Below are positions 23,554 through 34,093 of a stretch of DNA of 64,000 nucleotides, piece after piece. The notes under the pieces are model-generated. The model saw nothing but the letters and a program-made list of their open reading frames with translations, ran no database searches and was not told where the DNA came from. Location of the stretch: contig JAEVLN010000020.1 in the NCBI GenBank assembly GCA_018350325.1, positions 341,796-405,795 of the forward strand, in the 5' to 3' direction. A program made the position numbers and the translations under genes. This stretch comes from Globodera rostochiensis (taxonomy: Eukaryota; Nematoda; Chromadorea; Rhabditida; Heteroderidae). Position 1 is the stretch's first letter; every line of letters begins with the position of its first letter.

Positions 23554-23632
23554 GTCATGCCATTTCTTCCCTTCACTGATGATGCAGCTGACTAATGAGG
23601 CACATTTATCACTCACTGTACGGGTGGTGAAT
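23554..23632 (-). repeat. Inverted partner of the 50.2-kb repeat
   Basis: The minus strand matches 50229-50298 through ACCACCCGTACAGTG, AGCTGCATCATCAGT and the GACATGACGGC end, with small indels. Element type unknown. Confidence 0.65.
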
Positions 23633-23775
23633 AAGTTAAACTTTGTATAATTAATTATAAATTGTTTTTATTCTTTTATTTATTTTAAAAAAATATTTTT
23701 TTTTCAGTTTATATAATATTTTAAATGTATTTTTTCTTTTCGAAAAATTATTTAGTTAGCCGTACAAAAAACTAG

Positions 23776-23910
23776 CACAACTTTTTTTTCTTCACGAGTG
23801 GATTTTATTTAAAAATTTTGGGCTCTTCTCGTAAACTTTGGAACTCGGTTTGCCGCGAGACTCGAAGAAGTGTGGTTGATGAACCGTGTGCTTATCTTAT
23901 ATTTCATTAA
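23776..23910 (+). CDS. 44-codon open frame, candidate exon
   Basis: After actag: HNFFFTSGFYLKILGSSRKL, then WNSVCRETRRSVVDEPCAYL and a stop at 23908. The minus strand of the GC-rich half is also open. No family recognised. Confidence 0.25.
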   Translation, partial: HNFFFFTSGFYLKILGSSRKLWNSVCRETRRSVVDEPCAYLIFH

Positions 23911-24780
23911 TATTTTTGTTTTTTAATCAATAATGTTAGTGGTTTGATCAGTAATATTGTAAACGGTTTATTTAGTACTTAGTTAATTAAACAGTTTTTT
24001 ATAGGGAAAATTTTATATATTTTTTAATTTTATTTATTGTTACAATATTTGAATAAGATGATATAACTGTTAAAACAACAAAAGTGACTAGAGTTTTTGT
24101 TTCCTGAAATGGAAAAAAACAAAGAAAAATATTTTCTGAGACCAATGACTTGCCCTTAGAAATTTTTGGTGTTAATAATTGTCTCAACAACACTTATGTA
24201 GATGTTGAAGAAACAGGTAGTTTTTGTGGCAAATTATTAAAGTCATTTTAATAACTTAGTATTTTATACATTATTTGTTAATTTATTTATTATATGTTAT
24301 ACATTTCTAATCTATTTGACAAAATTCATTGAATTTCTAACATTCTTCTTCATATTTTTTTGTTTAGGAATTTTTCCGGCTTCCAATTTGTTAAATCAAC
24401 TTTTCTTCAATTTATCGTTTTTTTTGTATTTTAAGGCTTTAATAACATGTTATAATTTACAAGTTGATTGTTTTTTTTATTTTAAAAATTCTTTATCCTA
24501 CTTAAATTTATAAATAATTTGCTTGTGGTAATGATGGATTTATTATTTATCATTATTATATCGGATAAAAATGATTAAAAAAGTTATGTAACAATTTTTT
24601 TATCTGAGTAAATTTTATGTTAAAAATTTGAATAAAATTATTTTAAAAAACCAAACTCTAAACCTTCAAAAGCCCGGCTAATAATTGGATTTATAATGGT
24701 GGTCTGCTCAATAAGAATATGCAATTAACTAAATACCTATGAATATCAAGGGTATAAAATTGTTTTAAATAATAAAAAAT
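23911..24780. other. AT-rich, hydrophobic shadow ORFs only
   Basis: ORFs at 23999-24193 (minus) and 24316-24513 (plus) are Phe/Leu/Ile-rich products of T-rich sequence and are not supported as genes. Confidence 0.4.
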
Positions 24781-24784
24781 CTTA

Positions 24785-24880
24785 AATATAGTCAAATATT
24801 AATAAACAATTCATATATTCTCGCGCATCGAGTGCCGCGCGGATTCGCCGCACAACATGAACCGAGTCGGTGGGTGGCAT
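24785..24880 (-). CDS. GC-rich island, strand uncertain
   Basis: Minus strand: acceptor-like ttttgacag, then ATG 24880 reading MPPTDSVHVVRRIRAALDAR, then EYMNCL. The plus strand is open as well (FSRIECRADSPHNMNRVGGW). The island is about 65 percent GC and stands out sharply, so an exon is plausible but the strand cannot be decided. Confidence 0.3.
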
Positions 24881-24967
24881 ACCTGTCAAAATTTAATGAA
24901 AATTATATATAGTTAATTTTTATTCAATATAAATTAAAGACTATGAATAACGCTTAAAAATATATGA

Positions 24968-25054
24968 AACCAAATAAATTTGCCGATGTACACGGCCACG
25001 GGAGTTTCAAAGGAGGAAAAACCCTTTTTTGAAACGAGCCCATTGATACGTTGA
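24968..25054 (+). CDS. Candidate terminal exon
   Basis: Frame NQINLPMYTATGVSKEEKPF, then FETSPLIR and a stop at 25052; ATG at 24986. Coding-like mix of residues in a GC-richer patch. No splice site found at its 5' edge. Confidence 0.3.
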   Translation, partial: NQINLPMYTATGVSKEEKPFFETSPLIR

Positions 25055-26381
25055 TATAAATAAAAAAAGTATCATACCACAAAAGTCAAATTAAATTTTA
25101 TTTATTGTTCAAAAATGGATAAATTTGATAATATGTTTATTATGTAAAAAACACAAAAAAAATAAAATAAAATCGATTATGCTATACAATTCTTTGAGCG
25201 ATTCCGGAACTATTGACCGCCAGTTGCCGATTGCAAACTTGAAAATTAAAAACCCAAAAAACAAATTAATTATTATTTGCTTGAGATTAAAGTAAAGAAA
25301 ATAATTTAACATTCTAATAACATTTTAGAAATTTGAATATAAAAATTAAATTTGCTCATGTTAATGATTTGAGTTTATTATTTATATATCTATCGGATAA
25401 AACGATAAAAGCTATTTATTATTAAATTCTTGTAAATAATATTAAAAAGATTTACTAAGGAATTTCAAATTATTTAAAATTAAAATTATTTCTCTGAAAA
25501 ATTTTATAAAAAATTAATCACGAAAATTTGACACATGGTCATGATAATTACACTTAAACAATTTACTTAATCGATAAATAATCAGCTGTTGTTAAGTATT
25601 AAAAGCATTAACTATTTTTTTCAAAAGTTGTAGGTTATAAACCGTAAACAATAAACCCTGCAACCCTAATTTAAACTATGAATACAAACTTAATTATAAA
25701 TATTGAATAGCTAAATAAGAAAACTTAATACAATTTTATTACAACCGCTCAACATTCATGCGACAGCAGCTTATTTATTTATTTAAAGCTATAAGTATTT
25801 TACATAAATAAAAATCAAAATTATAGACATGAAAAAATTTGAAACAATTTAATATCAATAAAAACAACCATATACAAATAAGAAAATTATTAAGAAAAAT
25901 ACACAATTAACAAACCGTAATTGCTTGATATTAACGTAAATAAATGCAAACTCATTCACAACGAATGTTTATGCTTTTTATAAGCACCTTAATAAAATAC
26001 AAGTTAATTTTAATTTATAACCTATCCTAACCCTCAAAGTCAAAATAAATAGCAAAATTTATTAAACGTATTAATAAAAGATTATTAAAGATTGCATAAT
26101 GATTGTTATTTTGTTATTAATAAATGTATTATTGCAAAGATAATTTACTCAAAACATCATATCATATGCAACGTTCTGTCGTCATTTGTTTGACAATGAA
26201 AGTACTGAGATGTATTATTTTAAAAATTTCAAATAAATTAAATAAATTATTATTGCTTAATACATATATTCAATTTTGTTATTGTAAATTTGCAAAAAAT
26301 TAAAGCATTTTAATTATTTTTCATTCAGTGTTTGTTGACTATAACAATAAAAAAATTTTCAAATTTTAAATTAAGATTCTT
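25055..26381. other. AT-rich, nothing supported
   Basis: Only an AT-rich minus-strand ORF (25109-25312). No repeats recognised. Confidence 0.4.
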
Positions 26382-26412
26382 ATGGCATATGACTTTTATG
26401 CCGATCTTGGGA
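26382..26412 (+). CDS. Candidate first exon
   Basis: ATG 26382, MAYDFYADLG plus one base, ending at a perfect GTAAGTG donor at 26413. The next exon was not found. The DNA about 100-220 bp downstream (26495-26630) is GC-richer, with open frames such as KLANFCTAKWDFQKISKGRQ. Confidence 0.3.
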
Positions 26413-26630
26413 GTAAGTGAACTCATTCAAATTATGAAAATTAGATTAAATAAAAATGTTAAAACTAATGGTTAGATAGCAAGATTGATAATCAATTCCT
26501 ACACGACTACATCGTGCTCTATAGAAGCGCTGCGTGCGCTACACGAGATTGGATAAGCCCACAATGACATAAACTTGCCAACTTCTGTACCGCCAAATGG
26601 GATTTCCAGAAAATTAGCAAGGGCAGGCAA

Positions 26631-27616
26631 ATATAATTAATAAGTTCAAAGAATAAAAATAATTTAAATAAAACATAATATTTTAAATAATGGATTTGCT
26701 AAATGACTTATAATATTTTGATAAAACTTCTTTAAGAAAAGTCCTTGTCAAGAATGACGATTTGTAACAATTGAACAGTTTATTATCCAAAATTAAGTAA
26801 TAAATTAAATAAAATTATAATAAGCTTAAAACGTGCCAAAAATAGCCTCGCAATTATGTATTAAAATAATAAGAAACAATTGATATCAAAAGAATTGTCT
26901 GCATTTATAAAAAAAATAATTTGCAAGAATGCACATTAAAATCAATTAAAAGATTTAAATTAAAAAAAACTAATAATATTTTAGTGATCATATTCGATTA
27001 CGGATAAAAAATTTAATAAAATTAACGTTTTGTCAAAGATGACTACATAACAACTCTTTATTAGACATTTAAAAGAAATAATTTTTAAAAAATTAAAAGT
27101 CATTCATTATTTGGCGCTAAAAACCCCTCAGTTTATAAGATTTGAAACAACGACAACATTTTCCTAAAATAGAGCAAATCAAAAATATAATTTTAAACAT
27201 AAATAATTTAAAAATGGACACCAAAATTTCTTTATAAAATGATCAAACAATTTATGGGAACAAATGCATATTTCAATGGTTAAAAGATTGAAATTTGTTA
27301 ATTGCTTTTTTTCAAACAAACGAAATATCAAATTTATATTATATAAATTATCGCTATAATTTATTTAAGTATAGCAGCAATATTTAAAAAATGCTTAATG
27401 TAAAAATTAAAAAATATCAAAGTTGAAAAAATAAATGTCAGACCAAAAAATAAAACAATATTTTTTTAAGTTATTTTTATCACAACTAAAATAATGCTAT
27501 ACCTTATACCAACAAGATAATTAAAACTAACTAAAATATTTGTTTCAATTATTAATAAGCACTTATTTAAACAAAAGTCAAACCAATTAAAGTAAAAATA
27601 CTATATAATATTTTAG
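26631..27616. other. AT-rich, nothing seen
   Basis: No coding island or repeat recognised. Confidence 0.5.
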
Positions 27617-27789
27617 ACCTTGATACGGCAAACAGTGTAGAAGTGGATTCACTCAATGTAAAAATAAATCTAAAATTTATCTTACTTATCAATTGCATTC
27701 AGGGTTATGCATTAATAGCGTTGATTACATTGTATTTCTGTCTTCTTCCAAATAACAAAAACAGTCAATTTATTGTGAATGTAATGTAG
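27617..27789 (+). CDS. Candidate terminal exon with one membrane segment
   Basis: After aatattttag the frame reads LDTANSVEVDSLNVKINLKF, then ILLINCIQGYALIALITLYF, CLLPNNKNSQFIVNVM and a stop at 27787. The 22-residue hydrophobic run followed by an Asn/Lys turn suggests a membrane anchor near the C-terminus. 56 codons open right from the acceptor is notable at this AT content. No family recognised. Confidence 0.4.
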
Positions 27790-27964
27790 TGCCATTCAAT
27801 TTTATATTGGTATAACGTATATTTAAATATTAAAATTATTTAAATTAGCCAAAAAGACCAATAATTGTAGTGCTAACGGAAAATAATAGTTTATTTATAT
27901 AAAAAATTTAATCGAGATAAAATTTGAATTTATTGGTTGTTTTGAGTACCATAAATCATAATAT

Positions 27965-27972
27965 GTATTAAG
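27965..27972 (+). repeat. Left target site duplication GTATTAAG
   Basis: Identical to 28308-28315. Confidence 0.95.
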
Positions 27973-28307
27973 TAGGGTTGAGCGGGACCGGGACTTTTGG
28001 GAAAAACCGGGACCGGAACTTCCCGGGACCAGAAAAACCGGGACCGGGACCAAGTGACGAGCCGGAAGACAAACCACTAAGACAGCGCGTTCTCTTGGGA
28101 GTCCCAAGTAAAAAAGATTGAAATTGTCACTCAATGATGCCATCATTAGTGGTGTAAATTTAGTCCCGGTTGGTCCCGGTCCCGGCGGGACCAAAAAACC
28201 GGGACCGGGACTTTCAGATTTTAAAAAGTCCCGTCCCGACCGGGACCGGGACCTGAAAAAACCGGGAAATCCCGTCCCGGTCCCGGTACCGGTCCCGCTC
28301 AACCCTA
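27973..28307. mobile_element. hAT-type MITE, 335 bp, GC-rich
   Basis: Terminal inverted repeats TAGGGTTGAGCGGGACC / GGTCCCGCTCAACCCTA with perfect 8-bp duplications GTATTAAG. Inside, GGGACCGGGACC-type phrases fill both ends in opposite orientation and the centre has about 130 bp of unique sequence. No coding capacity: the ORFs crossing it translate the repeat (PGPGPT, SRSRS). A local GC content above 55 percent makes it the sharpest compositional anomaly in the window. Confidence 0.95.
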
Positions 28308-28315
28308 GTATTAAG
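28308..28315 (+). repeat. Right target site duplication GTATTAAG
   Basis: Identical to 27965-27972. Confidence 0.95.
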
Positions 28316-29189
28316 TTATAAAAATCATAACGATTTTGAGTTTAAAAAATAAATTTCCCATCAAAAAAGGAACGGCACTGATTATGGCCGTTCAAATTTT
28401 TTTTTTTTTTTTACTAAATGTGTCCCCTTATTAATCAAATAATTATTATTAACACTCTGGCTCGTAGCCAGGAAATCAATTTTCGCTGTTTCAAATTAAG
28501 ATATTATTAAAAATATAAAGATTAATCTATTACGCTAAAATTGATAAAGTTTAAGTAATGTCCAAAAATAAATGAAAACCTTAGTCTAAAACAACTATAG
28601 TTTTTCATAAACCCTTCGCAAAGCAAAATAGACATCAGCCACTCATCACTAAAAATCACAAATTTGTAAATGATTTGAAATAATTAAGTATCGTGCATTT
28701 TTGTAAAGACCAAAATGATATTTTTAAAAAAAAAACAAAAAAATTAAAGAAAAAAATTAGCGCGAATAATAAATGATTGTTAATTTAATTTCTGCAGCTT
28801 GCCGGCTTTATAAATTGTCTAATAACATTTAATTGGTATAGATTTTAATCTTCAATTACATATTTTCTAATTAATATTAATTGATCTCATATTTGTTACG
28901 GACAATTTTTTTAATCGATTTTCAATTATTAACTATTTTTCATCTTTTTTGATTGGAATCATGATGCCCTGCGCATTTTGAATAATAAAGCAAATTTTTA
29001 TGAAGAAAAGTTAATTTTTAAGGTTTGATAGACATAAAATTTATGTTACTTCCATGAGTTATTGGTCGCGCTTCTGGCAATCTTTGTTCAGTTGCGAATG
29101 AAAATTGCTCGTATCATATTAAGAAAAAATATTTGAGAATTAACTTTGTTTTTAAACATCCTCGATTTTTTATTGTTTGAAGTTTAGCC
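28316..29189. other. AT-rich; short frame at 29052-29135
   Basis: A plus-strand frame HELLVALLAIFVQLRMKIAR (about 29055-29133) is open without splice support. Nothing else was seen. Confidence 0.3.
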
Positions 29190-29366
29190 ATGCTGCTACC
29201 TTCCGGTATATTGGTTACATTGCTTATAGAGGAATTTTTAATATTGGTTAAATTCAATCAAAATATATCGTTGACTAAAACTAGAAAGTTTTGTAAAATT
29301 AGCATATTTTATTTATTTTTGTTTATTTTATTCTTTTTTAATAATGTAAATAGTGTTTTTTATTAA
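29190..29366 (+). CDS. 58-aa ORF with two hydrophobic segments
   Basis: ATG 29190, MLLPSGILVTLLIEEFLILV, then KFNQNISLTKTRKFCK and a strongly hydrophobic tail. The N-terminus could be a signal anchor and the tail a membrane segment. An AG (agtttag) lies 2 bp before the ATG. The second half is AT-rich, so a real exon may be shorter. No family recognised. Confidence 0.25.
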   Translation: MLLPSGILVTLLIEEFLILVKFNQNISLTKTRKFCKISIFYLFLFILFFFNNVNSVFY

Positions 29367-29368
29367 TT

Positions 29369-29494
29369 TCAAAGCTGTAGAGTCTTAACTTTGTGTTTTG
29401 CGAGCAGGCTGCCTGTTGTGATCAAATAAAAAATTGAATTAAAAAAATTCAACTCCAATTTATGAAGGGGCCAATCCCCGCCCCGTAAATCCAT
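29369..29494 (-). CDS. 41-aa ORF starting at an acceptor
   Basis: Minus strand: gtgtcaacag directly precedes ATG 29494. Reads MDLRGGDWPLHKLELNFFNS, then IFYLITTGSLLAKHKVKTLQ and a stop. It ends 2 bp from the end of the opposite-strand ORF 29190-29366. No family recognised. Confidence 0.25.
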   Translation of the reverse strand: MDLRGGDWPLHKLELNFFNSIFYLITTGSLLAKHKVKTLQL

Positions 29495-30430
29495 CTGTTG
29501 ACACCATTTAGCAACGGACTACCGCTACAATTACTGATATGGAATTACTTAATAAGTTTGCATTATCAATAAAAAACAAAAGAGTAATAAATTAATAAAT
29601 AAAAAAATTATAACTAATACGAGAAAAGTAATCATAACAATTGCAAAAAAGGGGGAAAAAATAAAAATTACAAATGAGCATAATATTATTACAATTAATT
29701 AAGGTGTGAATTACCATATCTAATGCCATCCATTATTAACAATAACGTTTGAATCAAATAAACAAAGCAAAGACTGCGGCTGCTCTTTAAACAATTAAAA
29801 CAATTTGTCCTCCAAGAAAGCCTAACACGGGCACACTTTTTAATTATCAATTGTTTTTTATTTTAATTTAAATAAGTTTTAAAATCAGTTATTGCGAAAC
29901 GAAATCTCATAGTGAAGTCCAAATCAAAAGAAAAACGAATTGAAAATTCCAGTAAAATACGTGCTCGTGTGATGCGCTTTAACAAAATTTTATAAAGCAA
30001 AATAAATCATTTTATCATATAAACGAATATTATAATAATATCAAAAACATATATAAATACCTATATTAAAAATCTTATAAAATTATCGTAGTTTTTCAAA
30101 AATTAAAAAATAATAAATCTAGCAAATTATGTTTAAATCGGAAACATGATTTGCGACATAAGTGTTTAGGCATAGCTTTAACCAAATCAATATAATAAAA
30201 AAAGTTTTTTTCGTCAACCGCGAACAAAAAACAAAAAATTCCTGCGTGACTATTGATGTAAAGGTCAGTTAAAATAGTTATTGATATTGATAATATAATA
30301 AAACTTAAAAGAAATTAATATTCTAACGACTAATTAAGACTTGAACATAAATGTTTCATTGAAAAATAAAAAAAATAAACAGGTCATACAACATAACTAA
30401 AATTGAACTTATTATTGCAAAAATTAACTA
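29495..30430. other. AT-rich; one short frame
   Basis: A plus-strand frame KQRLRLLFKQLKQFVLQESL lies at about 29765-29865, without splice support. Confidence 0.3.
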
Positions 30431-30467
30431 TATAAAAGGAGGCAACCCAGCTTTCCAGATCAGTTTA
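30431..30467 (+). promoter_or_regulatory. Core promoter: TATA box and TCAGTT initiator
   Basis: TATAAAAGG at 30431 sits 31 bp before the A of TCAGTTT (A at 30462), the canonical arthropod TATA-to-initiator spacing. Twenty bp later comes ATG 30482 in a good context (caacaATGGCC), but that frame stops after six codons (MAAFPQ). This ATG would be an upstream ORF or a broken start; the next ATG with a donor is at 30654. Confidence 0.6.
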
Positions 30468-30653
30468 ACGACTCAACAACAATGGCCGCCTTCCCTCAGT
30501 GATTACGTACGTATTGGAGGCAGTTTTATTTTGGAATTTTAGATTCCAATAATAATTATTTAATACTCAAAGTAGAATAAAATTAAAATTAATTAAGAAT
30601 TGTATAAAACAAAATTGCTTAAAACATTATAAACTAATTAATAAAAATTGAAG

Positions 30654-30814
30654 ATGAACCTATTATATGGACAATTTGTGTCCCATATGTCTAGCGGTAA
30701 GTCAGACAATGTTTTTCAACAAAGTTTGCAATTTTAAGCATGAGCGACGGAGGGCATGGACAATTGAGAATACGACTTATAGCCAAGCCAGCTTCAACGC
30801 CGTATAATTCTTGA
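30654..30814 (+). CDS. Small two-exon gene downstream of the promoter
   Basis: Exon 30654-30696 reads MNLLYGQFVSHMSS plus one base and ends at a perfect GTAAGTC donor. The acceptor gacttatag at 30782 gives an 86-bp intron. The phase-matched frame continues AKPASTPYNS and stops at 30812. The second exon is the first part of duplicated segment A1, so the same acceptor exists again at 38985 and 43264. A 24-residue product is very short and the join is a prediction. Alternatively the exon uses a longer, phase-0 frame. Confidence 0.3.
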
Positions 30815-30947
30815 GCGTAGGCTAGTTCGCACGATGGTTACAAATTTGCCACATCAAATGACTGATAAATGTAGGATGAAGAATTACATAGTTTATCTAA
30901 TGAGAGTTTTAAATATCTTATTACGGTTTTTATTTTTCAAAAATTAA
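30783..30947 (+). CDS. 54-codon frame in A1, copy 1
   Basis: Open from the tag|CC acceptor: PSQLQRRIILERRLVRTMVT, then NLPHQMTDKCRMKNYIVYLM and an AT-rich tail to TAA 30945. Intact in all three copies; the only change is Ser to Asn at codon 2. Strongly basic. This frame does not match the phase of the upstream exon 30654-30696, so it would need another 5' exon or start at ATG 30831. Confidence 0.3.
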   Translation, partial: PSQLQRRIILERRLVRTMVTNLPHQMTDKCRMKNYIVYLMRVLNILLRFLFFKN

Positions 30948-31210
30948 AATTTTTTTGGCTGTTTTCTGAAATTATTTGTGTATAGATTTCAACAAAAGCA
31001 AAAATTGGCAGACTAAAATTTATTGCTTTGTATTCAATAATTGCAAAAAAAAATATTTTTTCTTAAATATTTATAAAATACCTTAATTATATTTACATTA
31101 TTGATTTTGTTTATTAATTTATTTAAACCTTTTGATGAGCTTGACTGAACATTTCTGAGGGTTTATTTTTTTACTATTAACAACATATCTTTTATTTAGA
31201 TTAATCAAAA

Positions 31211-31434
31211 ATGATTGGTGTGCGCCTTTTGATTATAGCGTTCCAGGTAAATAAATTAATTTTAATTTTTCGTTGTATCGTTTTGAAAAAGGGTGAAACC
31301 AAATTTTATTTTTTTATTTTTAAGACTTTTAGTTGGTAGAAGAATTTTTTATTAGTAATATTATAAATTTAAATGCATCCTTAATTTTTCCTTTCATAAA
31401 TTTTCGAATCATAACTAACCGTTATTTTAAGTAA
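31211..31434 (+). CDS. Candidate small secreted protein gene, copy 1
   Basis: Exon 31211-31246 (MIGVRLLIIAFQ) ends at CAG|GTAAATAA. Exon 31333-31434 follows a pyrimidine-rich acceptor (atttttaagacttttag) and reads LVEEFFISNIINLNASLIFP, then FINFRIITNRYFK and a stop. The intron is 86 bp, phase 0. The N-terminus resembles a signal peptide. The same structure recurs at 39413 and 43692. The second exon is AT-rich, so the coding case rests on the splice sites and triplication. Confidence 0.35.
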
Positions 31435-31540
31435 CAAAAAATTTTTGGTTGATAATCTTACTTATTTGGAATAGTTTATTATTTGTATTTTGATGATTTC
31501 TTTGTTTTCCTGTTTATTTTTAAATTAAGATTTCTCATAT

Positions 31541-31616
31541 TGCTCAGATGGTCATTGGAATCTGAATGTCAAATCAGAATCAGGGACATAAAACAAAAAT
31601 CGAATCCCGACCCAGC
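31541..31616 (+). repeat. tRNA-like SINE module 1, copy 1
   Basis: TGCTCAGATGGTCATTGG resembles a tRNA D-arm/A box. TCTGA and TCAGA form an anticodon-like stem around ATGTCAAA. AATCGAATCCCGACC matches a T-arm/B box. The acceptor stem does not pair and extra A-rich bases precede the B box, so this is a SINE head or tRNA pseudogene, not a tRNA gene. Confidence 0.5.
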
Positions 31617-31710
31617 AATTTTAAATTACTTTCAAGGCCCAACTTTTTAAGAGCTACCGATTGGTGTTCTTTTTGCTAGAAAATTTCGAAAAACAGTTTT
31701 TGCCAGCTAA

Positions 31711-31785
31711 GTCCAGGGTGGTGTAGTGGTTTTTAAGAGTTTGGACGTATTTAATGATTCCGAGATTGGTGGTGAATTTTTTATT
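31711..31785 (+). repeat. tRNA-like SINE module 2, copy 1
   Basis: GTCCAGGGTGGTGTAGTGG, then TTTTTAAGAGTTTGGAC, is close to the consensus 5' head of tRNA-derived SINEs (A box TGGTGTAGTGG). The B-box region is degraded (GATTCCGAGATTGGTGG). It lies about 95 bp after module 1. Confidence 0.55.
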
Positions 31786-33175
31786 TCAACCTTTTTTTAT
31801 TTTTACTATTTTAGAAATAATAAAAAAGAAATTTTTAAGGTTTCATATGAGTTATAATCTGTTTCGAATTTGTTAATAATAAAAAATTTTAAATAGAAAA
31901 TTCTAAAACAATAATTGCGTAACCATTTGTAACAATTTAAAAAAAGATTTTGGCTGGCTCGCTGAACCTCACAGCCTTCTCGTCAACGGCAGCAATTTTT
32001 TGGTTAAATCAGCTCTATCATTATTTTTTTATTTAAAATGCAAACCTAGCATCATAATTTATTTTAATTAATTTTTTTATGCTTTACATTAATTCAATTT
32101 AAAATTTTAATTAACTCAATTGGTTTTTGTTAAACTCTTAATTCGAGTCCTTTGCTTCGCCTTCGGCTCGATTCGAGTCCTGCTGAGTCTTGTTGGTTGA
32201 AGCCGATCAAATTGCTGTAGGCGAGGGGTGAAAGCCAACATCCCTTTATTTGCTATTCTGGCATTAAATTATTAAATTGGTATTTTATTTTTAATAGTTT
32301 TATCGGTTTTGCGATCTTTGCGACAACATTAAAAATGAGCTTTATTCCGGATTAAAAGCTATTATAGAAAATTTAGATTTAAACTTAACATTATATTTAC
32401 CTTTCTTTTATTATGCGTGTATATGACGGTAGTCAAAATACTTAAAATTCGCTCTTTTAAAAACTGCATATGTTCGCCTTCTTATTTTTAAAGCAAATTT
32501 TTCAAAATAAAAAAGTTAAGTGTTTTGTTAAAAAAATATTTATTGAGCTTGAAGTAGGGTTTTGTAAATTATATTTTATCTTAATTTACACATTAAAATT
32601 TTATTTAATACCTCCGGAATATTAATTTTTGATATGCTGTTACAAAGTGAATTTCAGACAAAAAAATTTTTAATTTATTCCAGCACCTTTCCTTGAATTC
32701 CAACATTAGTATTTGTATATTTTTTGTTGAGTTTTTGTTATCCATAATAATTTATTTCAATTTTATACTTGAGTTTAGCAAGGAAATTATTACATTTCTT
32801 ATGCCTAAACGTCTGATGTATAATAAATTAAATTTTTCTTACTTGCCAAAAAGAATTAATTAGAAGTCTCATAATTCCGAGCTTTCATCTTGCCCTTTCG
32901 ACACTGATTTGTTTTTTCATTTTCTGGGTAAATTTTATTTATTTTTTTACACAAAAATTTATTAGAATATTTATTTCAGAGATGTGTGACTTGGACTATA
33001 TATTATTATAAATAAGTTTACATTTTTACAGTACTTTACATTAAACATTTAATTAATTTTTTTAGCATACCTATACTTTAAGTACATGTAGAATATTGAA
33101 TCCTTAGTTTAATTGTAAAATTTATTTAACACTAAAAAGATAAATCCTTTCTAGTTTCAATATTTAATTCTTTCC
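31786..33175. other. Rest of A1 and start of A2, no supported gene
   Basis: A GC-richer patch at 32140-32240 has the direct repeat ATTCGAGTCCT twice, around a CTTCGCCTTCGGCTCG hairpin-like stretch. A frame matching 45175-45492 starts near 32695 but is broken here by one extra T near 32838. Confidence 0.4.
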
Positions 33176-33580
33176 ATGGCTCCATGGATCGTCTTTTTCA
33201 AGGCGCTCCACCGTTATGAAGGTATTTAATAGTTGACAATCTTCATTATATCAATATTTTTTAATTTTTAATGTATTATTTGTTGTGTATTAATTGATTT
33301 TGTTTTCTTCGTTAAAAACAAATATCATTGATTTCTTTGAGTTATGAATCTGATTAGAGATCCCTCACCCATCAATATCCCTCTCTGGGCTAGCCAACCA
33401 TCACTGCATACATTGGCCAATGCATTTGTAGCAAATTATAACTGGTTCTTGTCATTCGATTATCTTTTTGCTGTGCACGTAGGAGACTTTCATAGAGCAC
33501 ACGCCATACTATTTGGCGAATTTAAACTATTTGTGCCGATTTTGATAAAGGGCAAAATTCACAATTATCTTTTTATTTAG
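33176..33580 (+). CDS. Candidate two-exon gene in A2, intact copy
   Basis: Exon 33176-33221 reads MAPWIVFFKALHRYE plus one base, with donor G|GTATTT. Exon 33342-33580 follows ttgatttctttgag and, in the matching phase, reads VMNLIRDPSPINIPLWASQP, then SLHTLANAFVANYNWFLSFD, YLFAVHVGDFHRAHAILFGE and onward to TAG 33578. About 94 residues with good coding character and a hydrophobic N-terminus. The intron is 120 bp. The second copy (45657) has a 2-nt change that creates a stop. No family recognised. Confidence 0.4.
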
Positions 33581-34093
33581 ATTTTATAAACTGCTTGATT
33601 TATTCTTGCAGCATTTGCGCTGAAGATTTCTTGAAGGGTAATTAAAATATATAGAATATTTTTTTTACAATTATCAATTTTACTACATTTTAATAACGTA
33701 ATTTTTATTTTTGCGCCAATAAGCTTTCAGATAAAAAAAAAAGGCGTTCGAAAATTGACACTTTCAAAATTTTGATTTTTACATTTAGTTTAATTATTCT
33801 GTTTAAACAGTATCGTTATCGTTTAAATTTTATTAATGTTTTATTTTCAAAAAATTTATTTTTGGACTCAACAATGTTAACATTACATGAGCACTAAAGC
33901 AACTTTGTGTTGGGTAATTAAATCTCACTTAATTTAGTTTATAGTTTTACATTATTGGGTATTTGTACAGGTCAAATTTGCATTAATAAATAGGTAAATT
34001 CATATTTTAATTCGCGCAGAGTTGCGTCAAATTTACAAAAATCTTTTGGTTTAAATAAAAAGTATATTGAATTTTGTATATGTTAAAGAAATT

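Larger units (their letters stand above)
30780..32611 (+). repeat. Segmental duplication, segment A1 copy 1
   Basis: About 1.83 kb, near-identical to 38982-40813 and 43261-45092. Copy 1 differs by scattered substitutions (for example one Leu/Ile change at 31232 and CAG versus CTAG near 31581). It is followed directly by segment A2. Confidence 0.95.

Noticed and set aside
27895..28321. ORFs with GTGTGT, SRSRS and PGPG runs on both strands
   Set aside because: They are read-through of the GGGACC phrases in the 28-kb MITE.
31541..31616. A functional tRNA gene
   Set aside because: The acceptor stem does not pair, the region before the T-arm has extra bases and there is no CCA-compatible end. 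It fits a SINE head or pseudogene.
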